64,000 nt of DNA from Kribbella sp. VKM Ac-2569 (GCF_004216905.1 NZ_SGXJ01000002.1:1054001-1118000), one strand, 5' to 3'; shown: positions 1-9,867, counted from the first letter of the stretch. The notes: generated from the sequence alone by a model not told the origin. Numbers and translations: made by a program.

Positions 1-134
1 GTGACCCCGGTGATCTCCCGCCGCAGCTCCCCGAACCGCATCGGCCCGTGGTGCAACGCCCACAGGATCCGCGGCTTCCACTTCCCGCCGATCACGTCGG
101 CGGCCGCATCCAGACCGCAGGTGTAGGCGCGCAT
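1..134 (-). CDS. HxlR-family transcriptional regulator (3' part outside window)
   Basis: The reading frame begins with ATG at 134 and runs off the left edge. The 44 visible residues include the winged-helix signature GGKWKPRILWALHHG followed by MRFGELRREI, diagnostic of the HxlR family of redox- or aldehyde-responsive repressors. A Cys lies at residue 6, near the position where many HxlR/YodB-type sensors carry their redox Cys (family knowledge; its role here is inferred). The gene is divergent from an imine-reductase-like oxidoreductase starting at 211, and the spacer holds an inverted repeat, so it probably controls that gene and itself. Confidence 0.85.
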   Translation of the reverse strand, partial: MRAYTCGLDAAADVIGGKWKPRILWALHHGPMRFGELRREITGV

Positions 135-149
135 ACTTACCTTTCCGTC

Positions 150-174
150 AGTACCTGACTATTTAGTTGGTACT
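150..174. promoter_or_regulatory. Inverted repeat AGTACC-N13-GGTACT, candidate HxlR operator
   Basis: In the divergent spacer between the HxlR gene (start 134) and the oxidoreductase gene (start 211), AGTACC at 150-155 is repeated inverted as GGTACT at 169-174. GTAC-containing inverted repeats are common HxlR-family targets. Assignment to this regulator is inference from position. Confidence 0.5.
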
Positions 175-210
175 TGTCCATCCTAAAGCTACAGCTCCAG
201 GGTGGACCCC

Positions 211-1068
211 ATGAAGACACCTGTCACCGTCCTGGGGCTCGGGGCGATGGGGACCGCTCTCGCCCGGGCCTTCCTGGCCGCCGGCCATCCGACCACCGTC
301 TGGAACCGCACGCCCGGCCGCTCCCCCGAACTCGACGCGGTGCGCGCCGCCACCGCCGGCGAGGCGATCGCGGCCAGTCCGCTCGTCATCGTCTGCCTGC
401 TCGTCGACGGCACCGTCCGCAGCACGCTCGACGGCATCGACCTCACCGGCAAGACGATCGTCAACCTCACCAACAGCACACCCGACCAGGCACGGGCCAC
501 CGCGGAGCGAGTCACGACCGCAGGGGCGCAGTACGTCGACGGCGGCATCATGGCCGTCCCCGCGATGATCGGCGGCCCCGCGGCCTTCATCTTCTACAGC
601 GGCGTACCGGAAGCCTTCGACAAGCATCGCGCCGACCTGTCTGTGCTGGCACGTCCCGAGTACGTCGGCGCCGACCCGGGACTCGCCGCGCTCTACGACA
701 TCGCCCTGCTGAGCGCGATGTACGGGATGTTCGGCGGCGCCCAGCACGCGCTGGCACTGATCGGCTCCGAGAACGTCCCCGCCGAACCGTTCACGGAACG
801 CTTCCTGCTCCCGTGGCTGACCGCGATGCTCGGCTCCCTGCCTCGCATCGCCAAGGATCTCGACAACGGGCCGGCCGACACAGCCGGCTCGAACCTCGCG
901 ATGCAAGCAGCCGCCTACGACAACCTGACCGACACATCCACTGCACAAGGTGTCGACCCGATGTTGCTGGAGCCGATGGGCAGGCTGCTCCGCAAGGCTG
1001 TTGCCGCTGAGCAAGGCGATGCGGACCTCGCAGCGCTCGTCGGCTTGCTCAGGACTCCTGCTGGGTAG
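211..1068 (+). CDS. NAD(P)-dependent oxidoreductase, imine-reductase-like (6PGDH fold)
   Basis: Predicted 285-residue NAD(P)H-dependent reductase of the beta-hydroxyacid dehydrogenase/6-phosphogluconate dehydrogenase superfamily. The N-terminus has the Rossmann motif GLGAMGTA followed by VWNRTPGR, and the middle has NLTNSTPDQA and YVDGGIMAVP. Near residue 165 lies LYDIALLSAMYG, the region that holds the catalytic Tyr/Asp in imine reductases. The ATG at 211 is preferred because GGTGG lies 5 nt upstream; an in-frame GTG at 202 is possible. It is divergent from an HxlR regulator and its last 20 bases overlap the convergent gene on the other strand. The natural substrate (cyclic imine or beta-hydroxy acid) cannot be told from sequence. 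Confidence 0.82.
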   Translation: MKTPVTVLGLGAMGTALARAFLAAGHPTTVWNRTPGRSPELDAVRAATAGEAIAASPLVIVCLLVDGTVRSTLDGIDLTGKTIVNLTNSTPDQARATAERVTTAGAQYVDGGIMAVPAMIGGPAAFIFYSGVPEAFDKHRADLSVLARPEYVGADPGLAALYDIALLSAMYGMFGGAQHALALIGSENVPAEPFTERFLLPWLTAMLGSLPRIAKDLDNGPADTAGSNLAMQAAAYDNLTDTSTAQGVDPMLLEPMGRLLRKAVAAEQGDADLAALVGLLRTPAG

Positions 1069-1903
1069 CGGCCCACTGTTCGCCCTCGCGCCAGATCTGT
1101 TCGGGCATCAGGTCCAGCAGGTCGCAGGCCGCGTCCAGTTGCGCGAGGGCGGTGGTCGCATCGCGGTACGCCGGGAGGATCGCGACGAACCGCCTGCCCT
1201 CGCAGCTGAAACCGAACGCCGGTACGCCGGCCAGCGTCTCGACTGCCCGCGGATGCAGGACTGCCATCGCGTGGTCCTCGCGCCCGTTGAACAAGCGGTA
1301 CTGCGCCGGAAGCCCGTCGACCGCCAACGGCAACGGCAGGTAGCTCGCTGCCGCGACCGGCGCCAGCCCCGAAGGCAGCACCTGCAACGGCGGCAAGGGC
1401 CGATCCACGTGCAGATCAAGGAAGTCGAAGCCGAGTTCACGTCGCCGTACCTTGTGCCGGAACCGCCCGGTCCAGAACTCCCGGCCGCGATGGCTGCCGG
1501 ACGTCACGTCGACGACCTCGGCCTTCGGGTCCGCGTCGAACGGTGGGAACGGCCAACGATCCAGCAATTCCGTCCCGGACGCGCTGATCCGCCAGCCGAG
1601 CTGCCCGGCGGCCTCGGCCCACGCGCGCCGCCGCCGGCCGTCACGGATTCGCAGCAGCACCGTGAACCCGATCAGCACCAGGAACCAGGCCAGCACCATC
1701 CAGCCCACCCAGCGCGGCTCCAGCAGCAGCCCCAAGATCGCCAGCGGTACGGCGACGGCGAACCAGATCACGTAGACGATCGCGGCCCCTTGGTGCAGCT
1801 GCCACGCCAGATCCGGCCGCAGCCGGGGACCGACGACGCGGCGACTCACCTGGGCCGCCGTCAACGGCGCCGGCCCAGGCCGCCGAGGGCGATGATCGCC
1901 CAC
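1049..1903 (-). CDS. Two-TM membrane protein of unknown function
   Basis: Up to 284 residues. Two adjacent hydrophobic segments (about residues 38-60 and 67-88, AAIVYVIWFAVAVPLAILG and GWMVLAWFLVLIGFTVLL) are followed by a basic stretch and a soluble domain of about 190 residues with no motif I recognise. The start is uncertain: GTG at 1903, TTG at 1864 (overlapping the stop of the upstream gene) and GTG at 1849 are all in frame without a clear ribosome-binding site. It follows the DUF1707 gene on the same strand with overlap, so the two are probably co-transcribed and may act together at the membrane. The 3' end overlaps the convergent oxidoreductase gene by 20 bp. Confidence 0.6.
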   Translation of the reverse strand: MGDHRPRRPGPAPLTAAQVSRRVVGPRLRPDLAWQLHQGAAIVYVIWFAVAVPLAILGLLLEPRWVGWMVLAWFLVLIGFTVLLRIRDGRRRRAWAEAAGQLGWRISASGTELLDRWPFPPFDADPKAEVVDVTSGSHRGREFWTGRFRHKVRRRELGFDFLDLHVDRPLPPLQVLPSGLAPVAAASYLPLPLAVDGLPAQYRLFNGREDHAMAVLHPRAVETLAGVPAFGFSCEGRRFVAILPAYRDATTALAQLDAACDLLDLMPEQIWREGEQWAATQQES

Positions 1904-2310
1904 GGGATCAGCAGCCAGACCGGCCAGAAGTGCGGCCAGTGCCCGCCGTTGCCGAGCCCGATCACGAACCAGATCACCACGTTGATCAGCACGACACCGG
2001 TGAAACCACCGACCGCTCCGCCGCGACCGTGATGCGGGTGGTTGGCCTTCTTCCGCTCCGGGAAGTTGCCCGGCGCCGGCGCCGGCTTGCTGTCCTGCAC
2101 CACCTTGGGCGTCTCGTACGTCCGGATCGCCGGCAGATCACGCACCAGCGGCTCGAGCTCGCCGTACGTCTGCACGGTGTAGAGCTGATCGAGACGGGAC
2201 GAGAACTCGGGCTGGTCCAGCCGGCCGTCCGCGAACGCGTCCCGCAACCGCCCGGCGATCTTGTCCCGGTCAGCTTCGGTGAAACGCTGGTGCGGCTGGT
2301 ACTGAGGCAT
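1861..2310 (-). CDS. DUF1707 domain protein with two C-terminal membrane segments
   Basis: 149 residues. Residues 10-60 carry the DUF1707 (SHOCT-like) pattern, with RFTEADRDKIAGRLRDAFADGRLDQPEF and a following ...Y..ELEPLVRDLP; this is common in actinobacterial small membrane proteins. The C-terminal half has two hydrophobic stretches (GFTGVVLINVVIWFVIGL and FWPVWLLIPWAIIALGGL) in a 2TM arrangement, linked by a Pro/Lys/His-rich loop. ATG at 2310 is the natural start because DUF1707 domains sit at the N-terminus. It lies 89 bp downstream of map on the same strand and overlaps the next gene. Function is unknown; the family is often linked to envelope or signalling roles. Confidence 0.8.
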   Translation of the reverse strand: MPQYQPHQRFTEADRDKIAGRLRDAFADGRLDQPEFSSRLDQLYTVQTYGELEPLVRDLPAIRTYETPKVVQDSKPAPAPGNFPERKKANHPHHGRGGAVGGFTGVVLINVVIWFVIGLGNGGHWPHFWPVWLLIPWAIIALGGLGRRR

Positions 2311-2399
2311 GTCCCAAGTGTGCCTCAGCCCCGGTCCCCTCCGCGTCCCCCAACGGGTGGACGCGCAGGGCGTGGGACCGGGAGCCACGCCCTGGTCGG

Positions 2400-3221
2400 T
2401 CAGTCGGCCAGGGCGCCGAACTTGATGCCGAGGTCGGCGAGCTGGGATTCGCCGCCGTCGAGCGCGGTCAGCACCCACGGGCCGGTCGGGGTCAGCGTGA
2501 AGGTGTGCTCGGTGTGGGCGGCGTACCGGCCGTCGTCGGTGACGACCGTCCAGTCGTCCTCGAGCGTGTGGTTGTCCTGCTTGCCGAGCGTGAGCATCGG
2601 CTCGACGGCCAGTGCCATGCCCTCGACCAGCTTCGGGCCGCGACCGGGACGGCCGAAGTTCGGCACGTTCGGCGGCTGGTGCATCGCCGAACCGATCCCG
2701 TGCCCGACGAAGTCCTCGACGATCCCGTACGACGAGTTCGCGCGGACATGCGCCTCGACCGCGGCCGAGATGTCGGACAGCCGCCCGCCGAGCCGCGCCG
2801 CGGCGAACCCGCGCCACATCGACTCCTCGCAGATCCGGGCGAGGTCCAGCAGCTCCGCGTCCACGTCGCCGACCGGCACGGTGATCGCGGCGTCGCCGTG
2901 CCACCCGTCCACGATCGCACCGCAGTCGATCGAGATCAGGTCGCCGTCGGCGAGCACCCGGTCACCCGGGATGCCGTGCACGATCTCGTCGTTCACCGAC
3001 GCGCAGATCGAGCCGGTGAACCCGTGGTACCCCTTGAACGACGGCGTCGCGCCGGAGGACCGGATGTTGTCCTCCGCGATCGCGTCCAGCTCGCCCGTGG
3101 TGATTCCGGCCCGGACCGCACCGCGGAGCAGCTCCAGCGTGCGGCCGACCACCAGGCCGGCCTTACGCATGGCGAGAATCTGTTCGCGGGTCTTGATCTC
3201 GATACCGCGGTCCCTAAACAT
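2400..3221 (-). CDS. map: Type I methionine aminopeptidase
   Basis: 273 residues; removes the initiator Met from nascent proteins in the cytoplasm. The dinuclear-metal ligands are all recognisable: Asp in ISIDCGA, Asp in WHGDAAIT, His in GHGIGSAMH, Glu in AVEPML and Glu in TEHTF. Start ATG at 3221 lies 17 nt after the adk stop, so the gene ends the secY-adk-map tail of the ribosomal operon. The N-terminus is short (MFRDRGIEIKT) without the zinc/SH3 linker extension of some paralogs. Normally infA would follow; here a DUF1707 gene does. Confidence 0.96.
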   Translation of the reverse strand: MFRDRGIEIKTREQILAMRKAGLVVGRTLELLRGAVRAGITTGELDAIAEDNIRSSGATPSFKGYHGFTGSICASVNDEIVHGIPGDRVLADGDLISIDCGAIVDGWHGDAAITVPVGDVDAELLDLARICEESMWRGFAAARLGGRLSDISAAVEAHVRANSSYGIVEDFVGHGIGSAMHQPPNVPNFGRPGRGPKLVEGMALAVEPMLTLGKQDNHTLEDDWTVVTDDGRYAAHTEHTFTLTPTGPWVLTALDGGESQLADLGIKFGALAD

Positions 3222-3238
3222 CGCAGCACATCATCGGG

Positions 3239-3811
3239 CTAGTCGGTGACCGTCTTGAGCGCGGCGAGCACCCGCTCGCTCACTTCGTCGATCTCGCCGA
3301 CGCCGTCGACCTCGACCAGCAGGCCGCGCTCGGCGTACACCTGCAGCAGCGGCTTGGTCTCGGCCGTGTAGACGTCCTGCCGGTGCCGGACGACCTCTTC
3401 GGAATCGTCCGTCCGGCCCTCGATGTGCGCCCGCTTCGTCATCCGCTCGACGAGTACGTCGATGTCGGCGACCAGCGCGACCACGGCATCCAGCTTGTGG
3501 CCGTGGTCGGCCAGGATCTCGTCCAGCGTGCCGACCTGGGCCAGCGTCCGCGGGTACCCGTCGAGCAGGAAGCCCTCGCCCGCGTCGGCCTCGGACAGCC
3601 GGTCGCGCACCATCGAGTTCGTGACCTCGTCCGGGACGTAGTCGCCGGCGTCCATGTACCGCTTGGCCTCGACACCCAGCGGCGTCTCGTCCTTCACGTT
3701 CGCACGGAAGATGTCGCCGGTGGACACGGCCGGGATCTTCAGGCGTTCCGCAAGCACCTTTGCCTGCGTGCCCTTGCCCGCCCCGGGCGGACCCATCAGC
3801 AACATTCTCAT
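3239..3811 (-). CDS. adk: Adenylate kinase
   Basis: 190 residues; interconverts ATP + AMP and 2 ADP in the cytoplasm. The P-loop [11 protein letters not shown] is at residues 7-17, the AMP-binding region [10 protein letters not shown] follows, and [13 protein letters not shown] is the adenylate kinase signature. The protein is short because it has the small LID ([18 protein letters not shown]), the usual actinobacterial form, with no Cys4 zinc site. ATG at 3811 overlaps the secY stop (ATGA), which implies translational coupling. Confidence 0.96.
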   Translation of the reverse strand: MRMLLMGPPGAGKGTQAKVLAERLKIPAVSTGDIFRANVKDETPLGVEAKRYMDAGDYVPDEVTNSMVRDRLSEADAGEGFLLDGYPRTLAQVGTLDEILADHGHKLDAVVALVADIDVLVERMTKRAHIEGRTDDSEEVVRHRQDVYTAETKPLLQVYAERGLLVEVDGVGEIDEVSERVLAALKTVTD

Positions 3812-5112
3812 CAGCGCAGGAACCCTTCGTAGTTTCGCTGCTGCAGCTGACTCTCGATCTGCTTCACCGTATCGAGCCCGACGCCGACCATGATCAGGAT
3901 CGACGTACCGCCGAACGGGAAGTTCTGGCTCGCGTTCAGCAGGACGAGAGCGACCAGCGGGATCATCGAGATCGCCGCGAGGTAGATCGCGCCGGGCAGC
4001 GTGATGCGGTCCAACACGTACTTCAGGTATTCCTCGGTCGGCCGACCCGCTCGGATGCCCGGGATGAAGCCGCCGTACTTCTTCATGTTGTCGGCGACCT
4101 CCTTCGGGTTGAAGGTGATCGAGACGTAGAAGTACGTGAAGAAGATGATCAGAGCGACGTACGTCGCCATGTAGATCGGGTGGTCGCCCTTGACCAAGTT
4201 CCCCTGGATCCAGTTCGACCAGCCCTTGCCCTGCTGGAACTGACTGACCAGAACGGGGAGATACAGCAGGCTTGAGGCGAAGATGACCGGGATGACGCCG
4301 GCCTGGTTGACCTTCAGCGGGATGTACGTCGAGGTGCCGCCGAACATCTTGCGGCCCACCATGCGCTTGGCGTACTGCACCGGGATCCGGCGCTGAGCCT
4401 GCTCGATGAAGATGACCGCGGCCATGATGACCAGACCGATCACGATCACCACGACGAAGGTGGTGACGCCCTTCTGCTTGCGGATGCTCCACAGCTGGGT
4501 CGGGAAGGTGGCGACGATCTGGGTGAAGATCAGGATCGACATACCGTTACCGACACCACGGTCGGTGATCAGCTCGCCGAGCCACATGATCATGCCGGTG
4601 CCGGCGGTCATGGTCAGCACCATCACCATGATGGTGAACCAGTCGTCCTTGTAGAGCAGGGGCTCACTGCAGCCCTGGAACAGCCGTCCCGGCGTCCGGG
4701 CCAGCGCGACGAACGCGGTGGACTGCAGGATCGCCAGACCGACGGTCAGGAACCGGGTGTACTGCGTGATCTTCCCCTGGCCCGCCTGGCCTTCCTTCTT
4801 CAGCGACTCCAGCCGCGGGATCACCACGGTCAGCAGCTGCAGAATGATGCTGGCGGTGATGTACGGCATGATGCCGAGCGCGAAGATCGCGAGCTGCAGC
4901 AGTGCGCCGCCGGAGAACAGGTTGATCAAGTTGTACAGGTTGGCGTTCTGGCCACCCTGCGAGATCTTGATACACGTGTGCAGCGACTGCACGTTCACAC
5001 CGGGAGCCGGAACGACGGAGCCGATCCGGAAGATCACGACGATGAAGAGCACGAACAAGATCTTCCGGCGCAGGTCCGGAGTCTTGAACGCGTTGGCAAA
5101 GGCGCCTAACAC
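3811..5112 (-). CDS. secY: Preprotein translocase subunit SecY
   Basis: 433 residues; channel-forming subunit of the SecYEG translocon in the cytoplasmic membrane. It shows the typical ten hydrophobic segments, the N-terminal [16 protein letters not shown], the plug region after GVN, and the conserved cytoplasmic loops ([25 protein letters not shown]). GTG at 5112 is chosen because GGGAGG lies 6 nt upstream and the product then begins MLGAFANAF, as in other actinobacterial SecY; a TTG at 5127 is less likely. The stop overlaps adk. Confidence 0.96.
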   Translation of the reverse strand: MLGAFANAFKTPDLRRKILFVLFIVVIFRIGSVVPAPGVNVQSLHTCIKISQGGQNANLYNLINLFSGGALLQLAIFALGIMPYITASIILQLLTVVIPRLESLKKEGQAGQGKITQYTRFLTVGLAILQSTAFVALARTPGRLFQGCSEPLLYKDDWFTIMVMVLTMTAGTGMIMWLGELITDRGVGNGMSILIFTQIVATFPTQLWSIRKQKGVTTFVVVIVIGLVIMAAVIFIEQAQRRIPVQYAKRMVGRKMFGGTSTYIPLKVNQAGVIPVIFASSLLYLPVLVSQFQQGKGWSNWIQGNLVKGDHPIYMATYVALIIFFTYFYVSITFNPKEVADNMKKYGGFIPGIRAGRPTEEYLKYVLDRITLPGAIYLAAISMIPLVALVLLNASQNFPFGGTSILIMVGVGLDTVKQIESQLQQRNYEGFLR

Positions 5113-5246
5113 CCTGTCCTCCCACAAGTTTCCCTACCGCGGGCACGGCAGGGGCCTAGCTAAGCCGCTGGGCAAGAGACGAACCAGGGCCCGTCCGACC
5201 GGCGCAGGATATCAAGCACCGGGCGTTACGAGCCCTGGACCTCGTG

Positions 5247-5687
5247 TCACACCTCGGTCGTGGTTCCCCCAGCCGCCTGGATCTTGTCCGTGGCGGACTT
5301 GGAGAACTTGTTGGCCGAGACCTGCAGTGCCACGGTCAGTTCGCCGTCACCCAGTACCTTGACCGGCTGACCGCTACGGACCGCGCCCTTGGCGACCAGG
5401 TCGGCAATGCCGACCTCGCCACCGTCGGGGAACAGTTGTCCGAGCTTGTCCAGGTTAACGACCTGGAACTCCACCCGGTTCCTGCTCTTGAAGCCCTTCA
5501 GCTTCGGGAGCCGCATGTGCAGCGGCATCTGGCCACCCTCGAACCACTCGGGGATGTTGTTACGCGCCTTGCTGCCCTTGGTACCGCGGCCGGCGGTCTT
5601 GCCCTTGCTGCCCTCACCACGACCCACGCGGGTCTTGGCGGTCTTGGCACCGGGCGCCGGACGCAGGTGATGAACCTTGAGCGCCAT
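5247..5687 (-). CDS. rplO: 50S ribosomal protein L15
   Basis: 146 residues. The N-terminus [15 protein letters not shown] and the Gly-rich [21 protein letters not shown] are the L15 hallmark, followed by the [17 protein letters not shown] core. ATG at 5687 lies 1 nt after the rpmD stop. A 134-bp spacer separates it from secY, where an internal promoter or processing site could lie, though none is obvious. Confidence 0.96.
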   Translation of the reverse strand: MALKVHHLRPAPGAKTAKTRVGRGEGSKGKTAGRGTKGSKARNNIPEWFEGGQMPLHMRLPKLKGFKSRNRVEFQVVNLDKLGQLFPDGGEVGIADLVAKGAVRSGQPVKVLGDGELTVALQVSANKFSKSATDKIQAAGGTTTEV

Positions 5688-5688
5688 G

Positions 5689-5871
5689 TCAGTCGACCTC
5701 CTCGACGGTGATGAGGTGGCGAACCGCACGGACCATTCCGCGAACCTCGGGCTTGTCCTCGTGGACGGCGCTGTCGCCGATCCGCTTGACGCCCAGGGTG
5801 CGCAGCGTGTCGCGCTGGTTCTGCTTGCCACCGATGCCCGAACGGGTCTGGGTCACCTTCAAGCGTGCCAT
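5689..5871 (-). CDS. rpmD: 50S ribosomal protein L30
   Basis: 60 residues, [20 protein letters not shown] at the start and the typical [11 protein letters not shown] core; full family length. It overlaps the rpsE stop by one base at 5871 and is followed by rplO after 1 nt, the standard spc order. Confidence 0.95.
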   Translation of the reverse strand: MARLKVTQTRSGIGGKQNQRDTLRTLGVKRIGDSAVHEDKPEVRGMVRAVRHLITVEEVD

Positions 5872-6470
5872 CAGGAAGCCGCCTCCGCCCGCGCCTTCAG
5901 CAGCGCCGCCGGAGCGACGTCCTCGACCGGCAGGCCACGGCGCGCGGCCACGGCTTCCGGGGTCTCCAGGCTGCGCAACGCCGCAACGGTGGCGTGCACC
6001 ACGTTGATGGAGTTGGACGAGCCCAGCGACTTGCTGAGGATGTCGTGGATCCCCGCGCACTCCAGTACGGCGCGCGCCGAGCCACCCGCGATCACACCGG
6101 TACCGGGAGCGGCCGGACGCAGCATGACAACGCCTGCGGCCTTCTCGCCCTGGACCGGGTGCGGGATGGTGCCCTGGATGCGCGGCACCTTGAAGAATGC
6201 CTTCTTGGCCTCCTCGACGCCCTTGGCGATCGCCGCGGGCACCTCCTTGGCCTTGCCGTAACCCACACCGACGGTGCCGTCGCCGTCGCCGACGACCACG
6301 AGGGCGGTGAAGCTGAAGCGACGACCACCCTTCACGACCTTGGCGACACGGTTGATGGCTACCACACGCTCGATGTAGGCGGTCTTGTCCGCCTGCTGCC
6401 CGCGACCACCGTCGCGGCCACGGCGCTCACCACCGGCGCCGCCTCCGCGACGCTGCTGGCCTCCGCTCAT
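5871..6470 (-). CDS. rpsE: 30S ribosomal protein S5
   Basis: 199 residues. A Gly/Arg-rich N-terminal tail of about 25 residues ([17 protein letters not shown]) precedes the S5 double-stranded-RNA-binding fold ([19 protein letters not shown]) and the C-terminal domain with GYGKAKEVP and [15 protein letters not shown]. The tail is longer than in E. coli but usual for high-GC actinobacteria. Residues of the spectinomycin loop (KVVKGGRR) look wild type. Confidence 0.96.
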   Translation of the reverse strand: MSGGQQRRGGGAGGERRGRDGGRGQQADKTAYIERVVAINRVAKVVKGGRRFSFTALVVVGDGDGTVGVGYGKAKEVPAAIAKGVEEAKKAFFKVPRIQGTIPHPVQGEKAAGVVMLRPAAPGTGVIAGGSARAVLECAGIHDILSKSLGSSNSINVVHATVAALRSLETPEAVAARRGLPVEDVAPAALLKARAEAAS

Positions 6471-6498
6471 TTCGAACTACCTTCTTCCCTTGTCGCCA

Positions 6499-6882
6499 TC
6501 AGAAGCCGAGCCCACCCTCGCGGGCGGCGTCGGCCAGGGCCGCGATGCGGCCGTGGTACTTGTTTCCGGCCCGGTCGAAGACGACCGAGTCGATGCCGGC
6601 GGCCTTGGCCCGGTCGGCGATCAGGCCGCCGACGGTCTTGGCCTTGTCGGTCTTGTTCGCCTCCGCGCCACGCAGGTCGGCCTCCATGGTGGAAGCCGAG
6701 ACCAGCGTCTTGCCGGCGACGTCGTCGATGACCTGCGCGAACAGGTGCTTCGACGACTTCGAGACCACCAGGCGCGGCCGGTCGGCCGTGCCGTTGATCT
6801 TCTTCCGGACCCGGATCTGCCGACGCAGCCGGGAGGCCGTCTTCTTGGCGGAGTGCTTGTGCGGACGCAGTCCGATCGCCAT
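6499..6882 (-). CDS. rplR: 50S ribosomal protein L18
   Basis: 127 residues. Basic N-terminus ([23 protein letters not shown]), then [20 protein letters not shown] and the C-terminal [24 protein letters not shown] typical of L18, which binds 5S rRNA. ATG at 6882 follows the rplF stop by 2 nt. Confidence 0.96.
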   Translation of the reverse strand: MAIGLRPHKHSAKKTASRLRRQIRVRKKINGTADRPRLVVSKSSKHLFAQVIDDVAGKTLVSASTMEADLRGAEANKTDKAKTVGGLIADRAKAAGIDSVVFDRAGNKYHGRIAALADAAREGGLGF

Positions 6883-6884
6883 GG

Positions 6885-7427
6885 TTACTTACCAGCCTTT
6901 CCGACCTTGCGGCGCACCTGCTCGCCCGCGTACCGCACACCCTTGCCCTTGTACGGCTCGGGCTTGCGCAGCTTGCGGATGTTGGCGGCGACCTCACCGA
7001 CGGACTGCTTGTCGATGCCGATGACCGAGAAGCGGGTCGGCGCCTCCACGTTGAAGGTGATGCCGTCGGGGGCATCGACCGTGATCGTGTGGCTGTACCC
7101 GAGCGAGAACTCCAGCTGGGTCGGTCCCTTGGACAGGACGCGGTACCCGACGCCGACGATCTCGAGCTTCTTCTCGTAGCCGTCCGTCACGCCGGTCACC
7201 AGGTTGGCGATCAGGGTGCGGGACAGGCCGTGCAGTTCCTTGCTCTTGCGCTGGTCGTCGGGGCGAGTCACGGCGATAGCGCCGTCGTCGTCCCGGTCGA
7301 CCGCGATGGGCTCAGCGACGACGTGCGACAGCTGACCCTTGGGACCCTTGACAGTGACCGTCTGGCCGTCGATCGTGACGTCGACGCCGGACGGGACCGT
7401 GACCGGGAGCTTACCGATGCGAGACAT
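6885..7427 (-). CDS. rplF: 50S ribosomal protein L6
   Basis: 180 residues, the family length. [15 protein letters not shown] at the N-terminus and the C-terminal signature ending [19 protein letters not shown] are diagnostic. It lies between rpsH and rplR in conserved order. Confidence 0.96.
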   Translation of the reverse strand: MSRIGKLPVTVPSGVDVTIDGQTVTVKGPKGQLSHVVAEPIAVDRDDDGAIAVTRPDDQRKSKELHGLSRTLIANLVTGVTDGYEKKLEIVGVGYRVLSKGPTQLEFSLGYSHTITVDAPDGITFNVEAPTRFSVIGIDKQSVGEVAANIRKLRKPEPYKGKGVRYAGEQVRRKVGKAGK

Positions 7428-7454
7428 TTCTGTGGTCCTCCTTCCGGTTCTTCG

Positions 7455-7862
7455 TCACCAGACGTAGGCGAGGACTTCCCCGCCAACGCCCTTGTTCTTG
7501 GCCTGACGGTCGGTCAGCAGTCCCTGGGACGTCGAGATGATCGCGACGCCCAGGCCACCGAGGACCTTGGGCAGGCTGGTCGACTTCGCGTAGACCCGCA
7601 GGCCCGGCTTGCTGATCCGGCGGACGCCCGCGATGGAGCGCTCCCGGCTCGGGCCGAACTTCAGGTCAACGGTCAGAGTCTTGCCGACGGCCCCTTCCTT
7701 GGGGTCCTCCACCTGGTAGGAGGCGATGTAGCCCTCCTGCTGGAGGATGTCGGCGATGCCCTGCTTGATCTTGCTGTACGGCATCGTGGTCGACTCGTGG
7801 TACGCCTGGTTGGCGTTCCGCAGACGCGTCAACATGTCTGCGATCGGGTCGGTCATCGTCAT
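7455..7862 (-). CDS. rpsH: 30S ribosomal protein S8
   Basis: 135 residues. N-terminal [18 protein letters not shown] and the C-terminal [13 protein letters not shown] motif with a final Trp are typical of S8, which binds 16S helix 21 and represses the spc operon in E. coli. An in-frame Met two codons in (7856) is an alternative start. A 94-bp spacer follows rpsN. Confidence 0.96.
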   Translation of the reverse strand: MTMTDPIADMLTRLRNANQAYHESTTMPYSKIKQGIADILQQEGYIASYQVEDPKEGAVGKTLTVDLKFGPSRERSIAGVRRISKPGLRVYAKSTSLPKVLGGLGVAIISTSQGLLTDRQAKNKGVGGEVLAYVW

Positions 7863-7956
7863 GGCCTGGGGCCTCTTTCCCGCCGTGGTTTCGCCGTCCG
7901 GCGACCTACGGTGACTAGATGGTGGTGAATAGGGAGAAGTTCGGGGGTGGAGACGG

Positions 7957-8142
7957 TCACCAGCTGGACTTGGTCACGCCGGGCAGCTCGCCCCGGTGCG
8001 CCATCTCCCGCAGGCAGATCCGGCACAGGCCGAACTTGCGGAAGACCGCCTTCGGCCGGCCGCAGCGCTGGCAGCGCGTGTAGCCACGCACCGCGAACTT
8101 CGGCTTCCGGGCCTGCTTGACCTTGAGTGCTGTCTTCGCCAC
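7957..8142 (-). CDS. rpsN: 30S ribosomal protein S14, zinc-binding short form
   Basis: 61 residues, the type Z form. Four Cys form the zinc ribbon: CQRC at residues 24-27 and CRIC at 40-43. Actinobacteria usually also carry a zinc-independent S14 paralog elsewhere that is induced under zinc limitation (family knowledge). The start lies 1 nt after the rplE stop. Confidence 0.96.
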   Translation of the reverse strand: MAKTALKVKQARKPKFAVRGYTRCQRCGRPKAVFRKFGLCRICLREMAHRGELPGVTKSSW

Positions 8143-8143
8143 G

Positions 8144-8716
8144 TCAGTTCTCCTTGAACGGGAAGCCGAGCGCCCGCAGCAGGGCCCGACCCTCGTCGTC
8201 GTTCTTCGCGGTGGTCACCACGGTGATGTCCATGCCCCGGACCCGATCGATCCGGTCCTGGTTGATCTCGTGGAACATCACCTGCTCGGTCAGACCGAAG
8301 GTGTAGTTCCCGGTGCCGTCGAACTGCTTCGCGGACAGGCCGCGGAAGTCGCGGATCCGGGGCAGCGCGAGCGCCAGCAGCCGGTCCAGGAACTCCCACA
8401 TCCGGTCGCCGCGCAACGTCACGTGGGCGCCGATCGGCATCCCCTCACGCAGCTTGAACTGCGCGATCGACTTGCGGGCCTTGGTGACCTGCGCCTTCTG
8501 GCCGGTGATCGCGGCCAGGTCCTTCACGGCGCCCTCGATCAGCTTCGAGTCGCGAGCCGCCTCGCCGACGCCCATGTTCACCACGATCTTGGTGAGCCCG
8601 GGCACCTGCATGACGTTCTCGAACTTGAACTGCTCGTGCAGCTGGCCGACGATCTCCTCGCGGTACTTCGTCTTCAGCCGCGGCTGGACCTTGGTCTCGG
8701 TAACTGCGGTGGTCAT
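8144..8716 (-). CDS. rplE: 50S ribosomal protein L5
   Basis: 190 residues. The conserved [36 protein letters not shown] and [12 protein letters not shown] blocks identify L5, a 5S rRNA-binding protein. The start codon overlaps the rplX stop by one base at 8716, so translation is probably coupled. Confidence 0.96.
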   Translation of the reverse strand: MTTAVTETKVQPRLKTKYREEIVGQLHEQFKFENVMQVPGLTKIVVNMGVGEAARDSKLIEGAVKDLAAITGQKAQVTKARKSIAQFKLREGMPIGAHVTLRGDRMWEFLDRLLALALPRIRDFRGLSAKQFDGTGNYTFGLTEQVMFHEINQDRIDRVRGMDITVVTTAKNDDEGRALLRALGFPFKEN

Positions 8717-9105
8717 CAGATCTCCTCGCCGGTACGCCGGGCGATCCGGACGCTCCGGAAACCCGTGTACGTCGAACCGTCGGGACGGCGCTTCTGCACC
8801 TCGACACGGTTGTAGCCGACGCGCGTGGTCACCTTCTCCTTCTTGCCGTCCTTCTCGACCTCGACAAGAAGCGCCACGTTCGAGACGTGGATCGGGGCTT
8901 CCTGGGTGACGATGCCACCGGTGGTGCCGCCGCGCTGGGCCTGCTGCACCTTGGTGTGCTTCTTCACCCGGTTGACGCCCTCGACGATGACCTTCTCGTC
9001 GTCCGGGAAGACCTGGATGATCTTGCCCTCGAGGCCCTTGGACCTACCGGCGATCACACGAACCTGATCGCCCTTCTTCACGTTCAGCTTCTTCTGCTGG
9101 GCCAT
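8716..9105 (-). CDS. rplX: 50S ribosomal protein L24
   Basis: 129 residues. The KOW motif ([21 protein letters not shown]) lies at residues 8-28 and is followed by [13 protein letters not shown]24 starts 23S rRNA assembly. The C-terminal [17 protein letters not shown] tail makes it longer than the E. coli protein. ATG at 9105 follows the rplN stop by 1 nt. Confidence 0.95.
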   Translation of the reverse strand: MAQQKKLNVKKGDQVRVIAGRSKGLEGKIIQVFPDDEKVIVEGVNRVKKHTKVQQAQRGGTTGGIVTQEAPIHVSNVALLVEVEKDGKKEKVTTRVGYNRVEVQKRRPDGSTYTGFRSVRIARRTGEEI

Positions 9106-9106
9106 C

Positions 9107-9475
9107 TCAGAGCACCTCCGGCGCGAGCGAGATGATCTTCATGAAGCGCTTCTCGCGCAGCTCCCGGCCGACCGGCCCGAAGATACGGGTGCCGCGCGGC
9201 TCGCCGTCGGCCTTCAGGATCACCGCGGCGTTCTCGTCGAAGCGGATGTAGGAGCCGTCCGGACGCCGGCGCTCCTTCACGGTACGCACGACGACCGCCT
9301 TGACGACGTCACCCTTCTTCACACCGCCGCCGGGGATCGCGTCCTTGACGGTGGCGACGATCGTGTCCCCGACACCGGCGTAGCGCCGACCGGAGCCACC
9401 GAGAACGCGGATGCACAAGATCTCCTTGGCACCCGTGTTGTCGGCGACCTTCAGTCGCGACTCCTGCTGGATCAT
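9107..9475 (-). CDS. rplN: 50S ribosomal protein L14
   Basis: 122 residues, exact family length, beginning [18 protein letters not shown] and ending in the conserved [13 protein letters not shown]. No extension. A spacer of about 95 bp follows rpsQ. Confidence 0.96.
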   Translation of the reverse strand: MIQQESRLKVADNTGAKEILCIRVLGGSGRRYAGVGDTIVATVKDAIPGGGVKKGDVVKAVVVRTVKERRRPDGSYIRFDENAAVILKADGEPRGTRIFGPVGRELREKRFMKIISLAPEVL

Positions 9476-9570
9476 CTGTTGATCTCCTGGTTGTCTCGCT
9501 GGTTCTCACTCACGTGAGCCTTGCGGAACGAATAATTTCGAATGGTTGCCGATCGCATGCGACCGAACAG

Positions 9571-9867
9571 CTACTTGGCCTTCTCGAGGATCTCGACGAC
9601 GCGCCAGCGCTTGGTCGCCGACAGCGGCCGGGTCTCCATCAGGAGGACGCGGTCGCCGATACCGGCGGCGTTCTGCTCGTCGTGTGCCTTGAGCTTGCTG
9701 GTACGCCGGATGACCTTGCCGTACAGCTTGTGCTTGACCCGGTCCTCGACCTCGACGGTGACGGTCTTGTCCATCTTGTCGCTCAGCACCAGGCCCACCC
9801 TGGTCTTGCGGTGGGCTCGCGCCTCGGGGGTCGTGCTCACGGTCTCGTCCTTCACGTTCTCGGTCAT
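9571..9867 (-). CDS. rpsQ: 30S ribosomal protein S17
   Basis: 98 residues. The OB-fold core is visible as [19 protein letters not shown], then [18 protein letters not shown] and [20 protein letters not shown]. An N-terminal extension of about 18 residues ([18 protein letters not shown]) precedes the core. It overlaps the rpmC stop by 4 bp (ATGA). Confidence 0.96.
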   Translation of the reverse strand: MTENVKDETVSTTPEARAHRKTRVGLVLSDKMDKTVTVEVEDRVKHKLYGKVIRRTSKLKAHDEQNAAGIGDRVLLMETRPLSATKRWRVVEILEKAK

